This document shows, in pieces, positions 37,658 through 49,800 of a stretch of 64,000 nt of DNA. The notes beneath the pieces are model-generated. The model made no database searches. It worked only from the letters and a program-made list of their open reading frames with translations, and was not told where the DNA came from. The DNA lies in the NCBI GenBank assembly GCA_040954595.2, contig CM082587.2, positions 5,022,001 through 5,086,000 on the forward strand, given 5' to 3'. Position numbers and translations under genes: made by a program. Source of the stretch: Balanoglossus misakiensis. Taxonomy: Eukaryota; Hemichordata. Position 1 is the first letter of the stretch. Each line of letters opens with the position of its first letter.

Positions 37658-39549
37658 ATGAAGACGGCAGTTGTCCTCCTCCTCTCTTCGCTCGCCTACG
37701 CGACCGCCTACATCTGCTGCCCTCCAACTCAGTGGGAGGGCATGTTTGATGAGGCGGGTGGCTACGTGGTCAACAGAACGGGACAAACCGACGTGTACAC
37801 CTATGGTACTGTATTTCACCACGACCTGTCTATCCAGAAGGTCGCCTTCGAAGGTCCCGATCTCAAAGTAGTACAAAACTTTGCGACAGTAAGTGGACAG
37901 TTTTGTTTCTCTATTTTGCTAGGTATCCGGGTCATACTTTTTACTGCTACAGTTATCACCCCCCCCCCCCCGCCTCCAATGTCGGCCACATTCATGATGC
38001 ACAACCCAGTTCTGTCTGCTCAAGTCCCATTTCACAATCTCCCTTCAATACATGTCAGTGCGTCGGCCTTGTTTGAACTGTGATCCACATTTTAATATTG
38101 GAGCACGCTCATGAATGGATCGACAGTACCACCGTGAAAAGCGCAACGAATGCAACAGTCAAGGGCATTTCCAAAAAACATTTTAAGAGGGTCTCCGGTC
38201 GCAAATCCTCAAATCGACATTACGCCCGAGATTATCCTCCTATGAAATGCCCATTTTCCCCAAAAGGTCGTTGCCTTCGCCATATTGACTTTGACATGAC
38301 AGTACGTTTGTCCCACAGTTGCATGGGAGTTGTTCGTTGTTTACACTGCGGTACGCTCCTATGAGATGACTCATAGGCGCAATCGCAGGGTAAGTGGTGG
38401 TAAAAACAAACAACTTCTATGCGACTGTGGTTTGTGCGATGACATCATTACTCGACAATTCCCGTTGTCACGACGACATCTGTTGCTTCTCTTTATAGCA
38501 AGATCAAAAGTTGATTTGTAGTGTTCATATATCCTTCAGAAAATCCAATACACGGTCAGCAGTGGCGTGTGCACGAAGATGATACTGCGGGGGTCAGCCG
38601 AAGATAGTGTCTGTATTCCGGGTAAGAGAGTTAGTCCGTGTTTGAAAGCGAGTTCGAGGAGGTGAGTGGCGACAAAGTATGACACAAGCATCGAGAAAAT
38701 GCACAGTGCCGGAACATACGTTGCTGTACATGTTCCGTCATGCTTCTTTGGTCAAAGGGTCGTACGATCTTAGTACCTCCATGGTACGATTAACACCGCC
38801 CTCAATGATGTCACCACTGGGCATTAAACTCTAATCGTCCTTCTTTCCGCAGACCATGCCCGATACGTGAACACGCTGCATTACCAATCGGGTGACGTAA
38901 TAACCGACAACTACGCGTATCAAATCACACAGCAGGGAATAAAGAAAGATATAACGATAAACGTAGAGCGAACAACGTGCATTCCCTTTGGAATTCAAGG
39001 AATTTCTTACACACCTGTCAGTAAGTTTATAAAACTCAAACTAGACTCAGTTTCAAATTCAAATATTGTACAGTCACGTCATAAAATAAGCTGTCGAATT
39101 CCTGAAGATTCTGTGGCGACGACTTTGAGAAATACATTTTCACCAAGTCATCTGTTTGGTTATCGGATTTCTCGATTACATAATCTCCTATATCTACCTT
39201 AGACAGCTGCAAACGTTCTCATGCATTATGGGTTTTTTTTTCAGCGACTACCGTCTACAGTGCAGTATACTTCAACACAACCTCCAGTATCAAAGACCCG
39301 TCCGTGTTCGACGTTCCAGATGTCTGCCAGAACGTAAACAGCTCCATTCCAATCAAAGTAAACGAACCTTGTCTCGCCTTGAACCTTGTCTTGAGTCTTG
39401 TGTTGATGAATACACTCGCGGCAATTTTCTGAGCGCCACGTCGTTGGCTGTAAAACCTTCGTCAAACTCGGCCAATTCATATATCGTCTTTCTTTCAGGA
39501 GCTAGACGCCGAGACCACGTCAAACTCCATTGATCAGCTTCTTCGATAA
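37658..39549 (+). CDS. EPDR: Ependymin-related secreted protein, copy B, five exons, altered C-terminus
   Basis: This is the tandem duplicate of copy A. Exons are 37658-37888, 38540-38621, 38853-39020, 39245-39357 and 39499-39549, in phase, giving 214 aa. The signal peptide and the family cysteines (ICCPPTQWEG, GVCTK, SVCIP, TTCIPF, DVCQN) are kept, and an extra sequon NRTG is present near residue 40. Exon 4 carries a two-residue insertion (VN). Exon 5 has lost about 8 bp relative to copy A, so translation ends at TAA in TSNSIDQLLR. The old ending CCTGGTGGTGA survives just past the stop, unread. The rest of the frame is intact and the splice sites are good, so I treat it as a functional gene with a shortened tail, not a pseudogene. 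AATAAA is at 39624-39629. Confidence 0.9.
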
Positions 39550-40084
39550 AACCTGGTGGTGAAAGGTTATGGCTGGAATTGGTAGCCTGGCTCCAGACCA
39601 GTGTGTTTTAGAAGTGAAATTGTAATAAAGCTCAATTAGCTGTATGGTATTGCCATGTTTTAGTCATTTTTGCTCTGTGTATCGACTGCAGTTTCTTGCC
39701 CGGGGAGTTTTCTATAGTATTTCCCCAGACCCTCTTTCTGGAGTGCCCAACGGAAGAAGCGGAGGGGTCTGGGTAACCGAGACTACAAACAGTTGGCTAA
39801 CGTATACATTACTTGAGTTGGCCCTCCGTCTATTTATGGACAGTGGACAGGGTTCCCGAAATTCCCATAAAATAACTTCATCGAGGTTTGCTAAACTATG
39901 GAGTTATAGTTTTAGTCCGTCATCATGGAACTCCATAAAAAATCAGTTACTTTTATAGACTGTATATTTTCATAATTACAATAACAGTTGAATATTTTTC
40001 AAAATCAGCATTAGTAGACGTGATATACGTTTTGCGTCCGAGTTTACTCGGTACTTCCCGTAGAGATATTATTTCGAGCAAATT
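39550..40084. other. Convergent 3' ends of ependymin copy B and the aminotransferase gene
   Basis: Two genes converge here. Copy B ends with AATAAA at 39624-39629. The minus-strand aminotransferase must end below 40085, but I find no clear AATAAA on that strand in this interval. A transposon terminus lies at 39711-39785. Confidence 0.7.
39711..39785. mobile_element. Diverged terminus related to the 7.2-kb foldback element
   Basis: Positions 39719-39785 match the right end of the foldback element (about 7627-7693): ATTTCCCCAGACCC, TTTCTGGAG and the terminal GGTAACCGAGACTA are shared, with substitutions and small indels between. No matching left terminus was found nearby, so this is a solo or truncated copy. 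The subterminal CCCAGACCC pairs with GGGTCTGGG, so the end could itself form a small hairpin. Confidence 0.7.
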
Positions 40085-43000
40085 CTACTTGATGTACGCA
40101 CGGTCGAAGAAATGCTTCATAGCCTCAGCGAGTCTCTCTGCTCCGTTCACAAGTTCTTCTTCTTGGAGGTACGCAATGGTGAGACGGAGACAATTTTGGC
40201 ATTTTCCGTCTGGCGAGAAGCTGCAGAAAGCAAACGGAAATTGCCGAAAAGGATAGTTCAGGGGTCGGAGATACTTCATAAAGCTGCTAGACTACTTCAC
40301 CAGTATACGTCACGCTTTATTTTTCAATATGAACCATACAGTAACATAAGCTTATGCAGTTCCAATAGGCAGAAAGTCACCATACTGAATTTCGGCCGGC
40401 TACACGAGATTCTAATCACCAATCAAAGCGACAACAAAAACTAAAAAGGAATGCCCAAGTCGGCAAATGAATTTGTTTCCGACGCTGTCTCGATAATCTA
40501 GCATATATTACGCACTCCGAAGGCAAACGTAAAACGTCGTTACTAAATCACATAAGGTGGGGGTGGGGGGGGGGGGTGGTTGAAGGGTGTTCAACATATC
40601 GGTGCAGCTAATTTCAACTGGAAAGGTAACAAATGACATTCTGCATTTTTATTTCAAATGACTGCAAATTAGATGATCACGATAGTACTTACGCTTTTCC
40701 CAGTTGAAATGCTACTTTGAATTTCTCCTTGCAAAAATCTAGCAGCTCTGAGGAAGAGTACTGTTCGGGCAACACAATCCACACGTGATAGCCACCCTAC
40801 AAAAAAGAATCATATCAGTGGTCACCTATAATTTACATATGTCTATTTATGGTGAAAAAGCGTGTCTGGGTCTTCATAGCCATGTGGGGGGGGGGGGGCA
40901 CTTTCTTTCGCGTGTACCACCCACTGGTATAACAGTGATAAAATTTGCATTATTATGTTAACCTACACCTTTATAGCTAACTAGCCACTTCATACGCTGC
41001 CACCATGATCACGCACGCGCACACATTTCACCGACTGGAAGTATGCGCGTTTCTGTACGTGCATATTGGCCGCGACAATGCTGTTGGGAAATGAGATTAA
41101 ATAACGCATGTAATACATACCTTTGGCTTCGTGAATTTCACCTCGGGTGGCAGCTCTCGTTCCAAGGCACCGATGAGGGCGTCCATGCGTTTCTGAAATA
41201 ACAATGACACAAAGTTCAGTTGTCATTCTGTTAGTGATTTAAAAAATAAAAATACAAACATTATTTACACGTATATACAGGATTTAATTCCATTAGTCGG
41301 ATACCCCCCCCCCCCCCCAAAATGTGGAAACGATCAAAATGTATTGGCCACTGACATGCAACTTGATTATTCCGGGATTTCTTTTGACAATGAACGTTTG
41401 GAGCGTTGGGTTCAGGTGGATAAAATTAACGGGTGATGAATAATGCAATAATAAATCGGTTTTGTGCCAAGTCATCCTCATAACTGTATCATTGGTGTTC
41501 ATCGGATGACTTTCACCTTTCTATAATGTAGAATTGAATGTTATAATTTGTAACTATGTGATTCGTTGTTTGCATGTTTAGTTTTTTTGTATACACATTT
41601 ATACCAGTTTACTAAAGAACAGATCATACCTTGTAGAGATTTCGCAAGTGTTTCAAATTATCAGTCACAAGTCCAAGACGGATTGCTGTTGCCATGACAC
41701 CAGATGTATACGCGTTGTGACCTGCACTACTGCAGAATACGCCACTTTGAAAAAAAGACGATAGTTTTGATGGTTGGTAAGATTTGCTAGCTGAGCAATA
41801 CATATTTGTGTACCCTGTATTATGTATGCCAGGTAAACACGCATATAAACCCCTTAGCTGGAAAACATTGAATTTCCGCAAGAGTACATGGTTTTGGCGT
41901 ACGCACAAAAACAATTTAAGAGCAATAAGATCCCAAGTTACCCAAATGTAAACTTTTAGCGATTCGTGATTGTGATTGGTTGATTTCCAAACCCGGGGCG
42001 ATATTTACGAGAGAGATTCCAGTTACCTGGCTCTGATGATATCTTGCACGCGTCGCGGTAGTTCAAACCAGCCTATTCGGGTACTGGGCGCGAATATCTT
42101 CGAGAATGATCCCACAGACACTACGTTCCCTTTGTAGTCGGCATCATCTTTATCGTCGTAAGCGAAAAGTCGCTTTGGGCAGACAAACTCGTTGGTGGCG
42201 CTGTCACCTCGTGTGACATACGACAGAAGCTGATACACTTCATCGGCGATAATCAGAACATCGTGCTTTCTAGCCAACTTGACTAATTTCCGCCTGCGTT
42301 CTGCGGAAGTAAAGTCAGAAAAATACTCGTTTGAACTTTTAAAAATAAATATATGGAAAGTTTTAAAAATTCACGACTGAACATATGTAAAATAATATCA
42401 GCTAAGGAGTTCAGTAGCATTGACACTGATACTATCGGTATAGCAGCATAATGCAAGTGGCCATCATCGACTCACCTTCATCCAGTACACAACCTGTTGG
42501 GTTCTGAAAGCTGGTGATGACATACACAGCGGCCCAGAACGGTCTCTTATCGGATATCTGGTGCCTCGAACGAGGTCGATAAGCTGTGAGCAATTCGTCC
42601 AATACATCGACATCCATACCCTTTTCATCGATAGGGACTAGAACGGATGAAAATCACATACATTTTACACACAAAATTACTGTGATTTAATTTCAAAAAT
42701 AAAAAAAGTTTTCTTTGTTTCACTCTATACATCGTCTTAATATGTAAATGTACCACACACTTGTTGTCTAATGATTTGGAAAGACAATGAGCCACAAACT
42801 TACTATTGACGGTATTTATTCCCAGGTCCCTGAACATCATGATGCCGCCGGGAAAGGTTACCTCTGATTGGAATAAGAAGTCTCCGGTTTGTAGAAACAA
42901 ACTGACAAGATTATATAAACCTTGAATGGCGCCCGAAATGCACACCAAATCATCACTGCAGGGTGAAAAAAGGGGGGAAAGTGGCATCTTGTTTACTAAT

Positions 43001-44328
43001 AAAATTCTAAACCCGTTTCTTTTTATAATATGAAGAATAATGAAACATTTCCTCGTATGCCCTAAGCATATATATCAATGTGGAATTAAAATAAACACTC
43101 AAAGCAGTAGGCATATGAAATGTATAACAATAATTGTGACCAGGTGACCAACTGAAAAATACAATAGTTTACCAGAAGCTACACGCTACAAATAACGGTA
43201 CGCGGGGCGGTGGGTCTTATAATGCCAGCGTTACAGTCTGCAAGGAAGTCACGTATTACCTCGCAATAGTGTCCCGACGAGTCCGAGTAGCGGAACCGTT
43301 GATGAAACGTCCAGCTCGGGGACCAGTTCACACGCGGGGTGGCGTAAACGCACGGTCAACGACGACGGCACTTTCCAGTTCCCGAAAGTCTAGACTAGTC
43401 CCGCACAGAATACACGCATGTCGCATACGAAGCTCCTAATTCGAGGGCGTTCACCTCGAGGCGGTGTACTCACAGAAACTCCAATACTCCGAGAACAGTA
43501 TTTTCGGGAGAGTCTAGCAGAACGTAACATCCCTCGGACTGTAACCGGAGTCCTAGCGGATGTCGACGGAACCACACATAGGTAGCACACGCGAGGTCGC
43601 GTATAAACTTTATCGACGTGAGAGACCGACATGGCGCAGTGCAAGTAACAGCAAGGCAACGTGGCATTGTACGTGCCTTTGATACCAACAAAAATACATA
43701 ATTCATGAACACCTGGTCAGTCGGTGGGTTAAAACAAAAGAAACGCGGTTCACCTGGTCACTGAACCATTGAAAACAGACATCATAGCAATGTTTGAAAT
43801 ATAATCATTATGATATACAAATGTATCATTGTATTTCTTACTAAGGACAGAGTCTGACAGTTGAATTCATTTATTCTTTGGACTGACCTGTCAACACGCT
43901 CGCCGTTTTCGAGTGACAGGAACTCGGCCAAGGCATGTAGGAAATCTGGATGGCCCTGGGAGCATCCATACTGCATGAGATTTCCATCGCTACCACACTC
44001 GTAACTCTACAAAGAAGAAACAATAATTTATAAACTTTTTTACCCGATCCTACAAATGTGTCGTTACGCCCTTGCGCAAGGCTGAAAATATCTCAGTGCC
44101 GAATGTGTACAATATTCCCATATGTTTTGTTTTTCTTCAGCAATCAGATCAACTCACCAGTCGCTCCTTCGTTGCTGTTTTCATGATTTCCGCCGCCCTT
44201 TTCAGTTCCGGGATTCCCGGCGCGCCAACATCGAATGCTGTAATAGTCTCGTCTCCCAAACATCCTAGTTCGTCATAGTAATTAGCAAAATACCTGTGTC
44301 TGCTCTTGCCATGGTTGTTCTCCATCAT
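40085..44328 (-). CDS. Fold-type I PLP-dependent aminotransferase, nine exons
   Basis: This is a class I/II aminotransferase related to the alpha-aminoadipate/MocR-type and fungal YER152C-type enzymes. Its amino-donor substrate cannot be read from sequence. Exons in transcript order are 44328-44158, 44006-43888, 42955-42804, 42637-42476, 42300-42027, 41744-41630, 41192-41121, 40796-40693 and 40220-40085, in phase, giving 434 aa, a normal length. Catalytic features: Asn193 in SFQNPTG, Asp221 in IIADEVYQLL (pyridine nitrogen), Lys269 in GSFSKIFAPSTRIGW (Schiff base) with Arg276 as phosphate ligand, and Arg402 in CLRLTIAY (substrate carboxylate). The start has two adjacent ATGs (MMENNHGK) and the first is used here. 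No signal or mitochondrial targeting peptide is obvious, so cytosolic action is likely. All active-site residues are present. Confidence 0.9.
43201..43680. other. CpG-dense segment in aminotransferase intron 2
   Basis: I count close to 48 CpG dinucleotides in these 480 bp, roughly twice the GpC count, in sequence of about 50% GC. The flanking intron is AT-rich and CpG-poor. No exon is needed here, because exons 2 and 3 already join in phase across it. It may be an intragenic CpG island, a regulatory element or an unrecognised insertion. Confidence 0.5.
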
Positions 44329-45695
44329 CAGTCACGTGTGGTTGTTAGTTAACTTTCTAAAACTGAATGAAAGGTACGGTGGCCTATTAACACTCGAATA
44401 TTTCAGAAATAGACTGATATTAGCCGACGAAAAATACAGTTCGATTAATGCCTAAGAGCGGGTCTGGTGATGAGTTTTTTGCCAATGTGTACTAACCGGT
44501 TGAAGCTCTCCAGAGGTGTGTAATTATGGGCAATTTTCCCAGCTAACACATAGGGTATCCGGACATGTTGAATCGTGTACAAACGGTTAAACAGAATACG
44601 CTAAAATTACAACCAACGCAGATTATTTTTGTCAATTTTGCAACATCTCCACCAGTGACCACGATATTGTGTTAAGGTACGGCGTCTCGATGATTTTCGT
44701 TTGTTTACGCAGGGTTCTGAGCAGAGTGTTAAAAGTTAAATTTCATTTTTCAAAACAAAGTTGTAGTTAAGAGCTATATAACGGTCATTTTTGTACTTAC
44801 GGTTCACCAATTGAAATTGAGACTGGAATTTGCAATAATCGCGGTTGCTATAGCAACCAAACTTGCCAATTTGCATTTTTTGTGTTTAATTAAACAGTGG
44901 AAACGATATACGATCATCATACTTTACAATTATTGCTATAAATAAAATATTCATTAAGTTTAGATTTTAAATGGTAAAAAATATGACGACACACTCAAAA
45001 TATTGTTCTTCGTGAAGCCGTTTTACAATACGATAACTGGCAGAGCTTAGAGAGGTGATTGATAGAGAGCACTTTTCAAAAACATCTACCTAGCTGACCT
45101 TTTTGAAGGTAGGACAAATTAAGTCATATCGCAGGACCCGGTTTCCCAGGCACAGCTTCTTAAGCTTGTTTTCTTCTACTAGCTTGACAGAAAAAAACAC
45201 TTGCCAATTAATTATGGTGTATAATTACTTTGATGACACTGTCGTGATGAAAACGTAAATAAACGAGAAAGTATGCGATTAGTTTTAATTAAATGAAATG
45301 TGTATTGCCAAGAAATGCAAGAACCCGGGTTCTCATGCAATATACTAATATTTCTCCTGGCTCGACAAAAACAACTTGTCAATTCGTTATGGTGTTTAAT
45401 TACTTTGATGAACCCAGTTGTGATGAAAACGATGATGTACGATGATACATGATGAAAGGTGATGAAAACGATACTTAAGTTTAAATTACATGTCATGAAC
45501 GCCAGTGAATAATTGCGTGGCCCATATTAACACTTTGTTATAATAATTTACACGCTTTTCAAAACGAGAGTTGGTAGTAGATTAGAAGCAGTGAAAAGAT
45601 CGAACCCATTGCACACCCATATCAGTCTCTGCAGCGTATCACAATTACAAATCATATATAGCATCACTGTCGTCCAAGTGTTTGTGGGGTCAAAC
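44329..45695. promoter_or_regulatory. Divergent promoter region, aminotransferase and polycystin-1-like gene
   Basis: The two genes point away from each other with 1.37 kb between start codons. A CACGTG core sits just upstream of the aminotransferase start (about 44334-44339). A pair of diverged direct repeats lies at 45181-45257 and 45359-45431. No convincing TATA box was identified. Confidence 0.4.
45181..45431. repeat. Imperfect direct repeat, unit about 75 bp, period about 178 bp
   Basis: Copies 45181-45257 and 45359-45431 share CTTGCCAATTAATTATGGTG-like sequence, then TAATTACTTTGATGA and GTGATGAAAACG, with scattered differences. The second copy is followed by short GATGA-type reiterations. 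This looks like a local duplication upstream of the polycystin-1-like gene. Confidence 0.6.
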
Positions 45696-46827
45696 ATGAT
45701 TGTCACGAAGGTGAGTAAAAAGACTTTCCATTATTTGTTTCTGGCTCTGTGTAATAAATCTAGCTATGATTATCACTACAATTACAATTTTACTAATATT
45801 CAGTATTAACTCAGCGGGTTCATTTCAGATTCACTTATGGATCTGTTTGCTGTCCTTTGGAATACACGTTAATGGTGAGTTCAGTATCACTGTATTCTTC
45901 ATCAGCAATTTCTAGGGGGAAATACAGTTTTCATTAAATCTGTTTGAAAATGTTTCACTCTCTTTTCCGACAGGACTTATCACCTGTATTTACAATAAGA
46001 TATATTGATATGTTGAGCCTAGCAATGTCTTATTAATTTTTTTTATCTATATACTGAACGTGTAGCTTGTCAGGATGGCCATTATTTATTCGAAACATGG
46101 TCACGGTGTTACAGTATACAACCGGAAATGGTGAACTTCACACTTGCTCGTGAGCGTTGTGAGGGGATGGGGTTTAGGCTCGTGAGTCTGTCGTCACCGG
46201 AAGAAGCGGATTTTCTAGCCGACCTGCTGATGACGAATGTTTCACTTCCGGCCGAAGAATACTGGATTGGTGCATACAAGACACCTGGATCAGACGTGGA
46301 ATGGACGTGGGTAAACCGGGAACAGTGGCCGAGTTTGGGGATATGGTACACGCCAAATAGCTTGCTCAGCGCGTATGATTGTGGCACCTTGAGGCGTTCC
46401 ATGGCCTACAAGGCTGCCTCGAACCACTGTGATACACCAAACCCGTACATTTGCGAGTACTATAACGGTAGGCTTTTGATATTCTGGCTTCAGAGTAGTT
46501 TAGATGCACAAAGCACATTCGTGATTATTTAACTGTTACAAGTCGAAAAGTCAACTTTTGATGAGTTTGTTGAAAACGTTTGAGCCAATCGACATATCAA
46601 TTGTATGAAAGAGCAAATATGTTCCTATTGGATGGGCATATGTTCACAAAGATGGTATTACGTCTGACTGCCTGAAAACACTGTACCTTGATTTTCCGGG
46701 AAGCAAACTACATTCAAAACAGTGCGGGTTACACTTTTCTGTCCGTATGGTATGAGATACCCTACCCCTTTTTAAAATTGACGACTTCAATGACTTGATG
46801 AATCTTGGTGTAAGGAATTCCTTTCTG

Positions 46828-46864
<37 letters not shown>

Positions 46865-49800
46865 AGGTCGTGCTTGTGAAAGCGAAAATCAGATTCTTTC
46901 CTTGGAGTGCGTTAATAACAAAGTACTAATACTCTTGTCAGCGGAGTATGGCCGTACGCACCGCCGAACGCAGATTAGCACCTGCCCTCCATACAACGGC
47001 TCTTCCTGCGCCATCAGCCCTCTGGGAATTCTGTCTGAGAAATGTGACGGTAGCCAAACGTGCCATAACCGTGTCAGGACCTCTGGCTTTGGTGGTGATG
47101 ATCCATGCCCGATGATGATGAAATATCTGGATGTCACTTATAACTGCGTGATTTACTGGGAAGCGCCAGCAGGTTATTAAAGGGACAAAGTCTCTCTTTC
47201 GCTGCCCCTTTTCGATTAATTATCTTTGATACAAGACACTGTTTATGTTATTCTACATGTGGATATATAGTCAATCAGTGTTTGACCACACACAATTTCC
47301 ATCCCGTTTGTAGGATATGAGAGTCAAAATCTCGCCAAAATGAAACAAATAACCTACGATAATATCATTCCAGTTACGATAATATATTAAAGTTTTGTAT
47401 ACAATTATTACATTTGTACCCGTGTTATTCAGTTCTAATACTATTTATTGATTCAACCAGGTGTTGGGCCTACTGTATATGGTCCAGCAAATGTGACATC
47501 TGCCAGTACTGAAGAAGGCGTTACATTAAATGATATCAGCGCAGAATACTGCATTGTACATCCGAACACGGGTAAATATTGTCCACTATTTTGTCCGTTC
47601 ATGATTGTTTGCTGTGCTGCGATATTTGTAGCAAATCTATTTCGAAATGTTCAGTACACAGTTCTTTCTCTTAAACACACAGGAGTTGTGCTTGCTGACA
47701 AATTCAGTGTAGAATGTCACGGATGGACAGAACGGACTTGTTGCGAACACAGCGACACCGATGAACTGGTATACGAGTTGAGAACCCACAACGATAACTC
47801 ATCAGACGTGGACGATCTGATTTACAGAGGCGAGAACAGCACTTTTCCGCCGATCTTGTTGCCGAGTGGCAAGCCCGAGAACAACTACGTCATCCACCTT
47901 GCGGTCCACGTCACTGATGCCTGTGGTCAAACCAGAATGTTTGATGTGAACGCAACGGTAAATACTCATATAATCTACGGTTTGCATATCGATATCTTTC
48001 AATACATGCTATATGTACTATTAACTTGCTTCCTATTTTCGCTGCAAGGTGTATGAGATTGACTCGCTCGAGTCAGACATGACATCCATAAATCGCATCT
48101 TGAATGAAGTTCGAAATACGGACGACACAAGACAAGCTCTGAACGCCCTGAATGTGGTCGCCCTAATGACGAGATCAACCCCTCAGGTGGGCTAAGTTTT
48201 CATTACTTTGAAACATTCAGTTCAAATATGTTAATTTTGACTGTAATACACGCATTGGTCTAATTCATGCAGAGGCAGGAACATGTGCAACCACTTGAAA
48301 GACACGTGACCAAAAAAACACGGTTCTAATGTACTACTGACTCAGCACGTGCAGTTAGATTTACCGACGTAGCGAATTAGAGTGGTGTATTCTTTATTCC
48401 AGACAAAGACGGCAATCATTGAAGCAATGTTGAACTTGGGTCCACATGGACATCAGACACTTGACGTGTTGGAACTGACATCTCAGATACTCAGAACTGT
48501 TATGACAAGCTTCAGTCCGATTGATCAGACTCTCGAAACAAAGGTAGAGCTCTATATATATACATGGTGAAACATCCAACACATCAAGGCCAACCAAGAA
48601 TGCAAAGCCCCATCCTTCAATTTTTACCTAGCTATGTTTTCATGATTTTTCATATCCGTTCTTATGCGTGTGTTGATATACCAAAATATCGAAGCAAACA
48701 CTTTATCTATTGGCTTTTGGACACTTTCAGATTGCAGCCCTTTCTGTCAGTAACAACACTGCCACGTCGTCGCTGTCGTTGATAAGAAATGAAGAGACTG
48801 TTATTGATGCCGCGTCCATTCGGAACGTTATGAGAAGTATGTTGTTTCTTCCCTCTACTGTCTATGGTTATTTACATCTGCCCTTGGCAGCATTAATCCG
48901 GGTCTCTCACAGCTATATATAGGCTACCACTTACTGTAGTGTTGACCGTATTTGACGATAATTAATGTGATAAGTAATGATTGCAACACAAAGGAAGACA
49001 ACAGAAGGCTGCAAAGTTCAACACTGCGCAGCACAGTTGAAGGTTCTTCAGCGATATCACAAAGAATCACATTCGCGGGTTGCTTACTTCATTCACAGAT
49101 ATCCTCTCCTCGTCGTCAGTAATCTCTGGTTCAATGATCGACGACGACACGCAACACTCAAAAGGAGCAGATACAACTCCAGTGAGTATTACAGGGTTGA
49201 CCTAATTTTAACAGTACAGTGGACTAAAACACAAACGTGATGGGTGATGCATGAATGATAACTTTATCATCCCCACGCAATGACAGGCAGTTACTGTCGT
49301 TCACACAGGGGCAGATGGTGTTGGTCAGCTTGGCGAAGGTCGTAGATGTTGCTCTCGACGCCGTCCTGTTAACACTTGCGTCTGAAGACGAGGGATCATT
49401 CCGACTTGACACTGAGAACATGGCGGTAATAGTCGAGAAGAGAAATGTTTCTGGCATCCAAGGCAAACACCTGACTTCGAAGTTCGGAGGTTTCACGTTA
49501 CCAGACACGCCACAAACCAGCGGAACGCACGATGAAGTGCGACTGGTCAAGGTAAAAATACGTGTAAAGAAGACGTAGACACAATCAGATGGCAGTTATG
49601 CATTTCAGTAAATCTAAAGTTCTCAGTATTCCCCTTCATTGTTCTTTTCTGTCCTTTTCATATTTCAGTTCCTTGCGACAAACGTCAACGTACACATGTA
49701 CGACTCCCCTCCCGAATTAACGAGATCTCCGGTCGTCTCCTTGGAAATCACCGATCAGGAAGGCGCGCCCACTCCACTCGAAGGAACGTACACCATAGTT

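Noticed and set aside
37658-39549. Calling ependymin copy B a pseudogene
   Set aside because: All splice sites, the signal peptide and the family cysteines are intact. Only the last few residues are altered.
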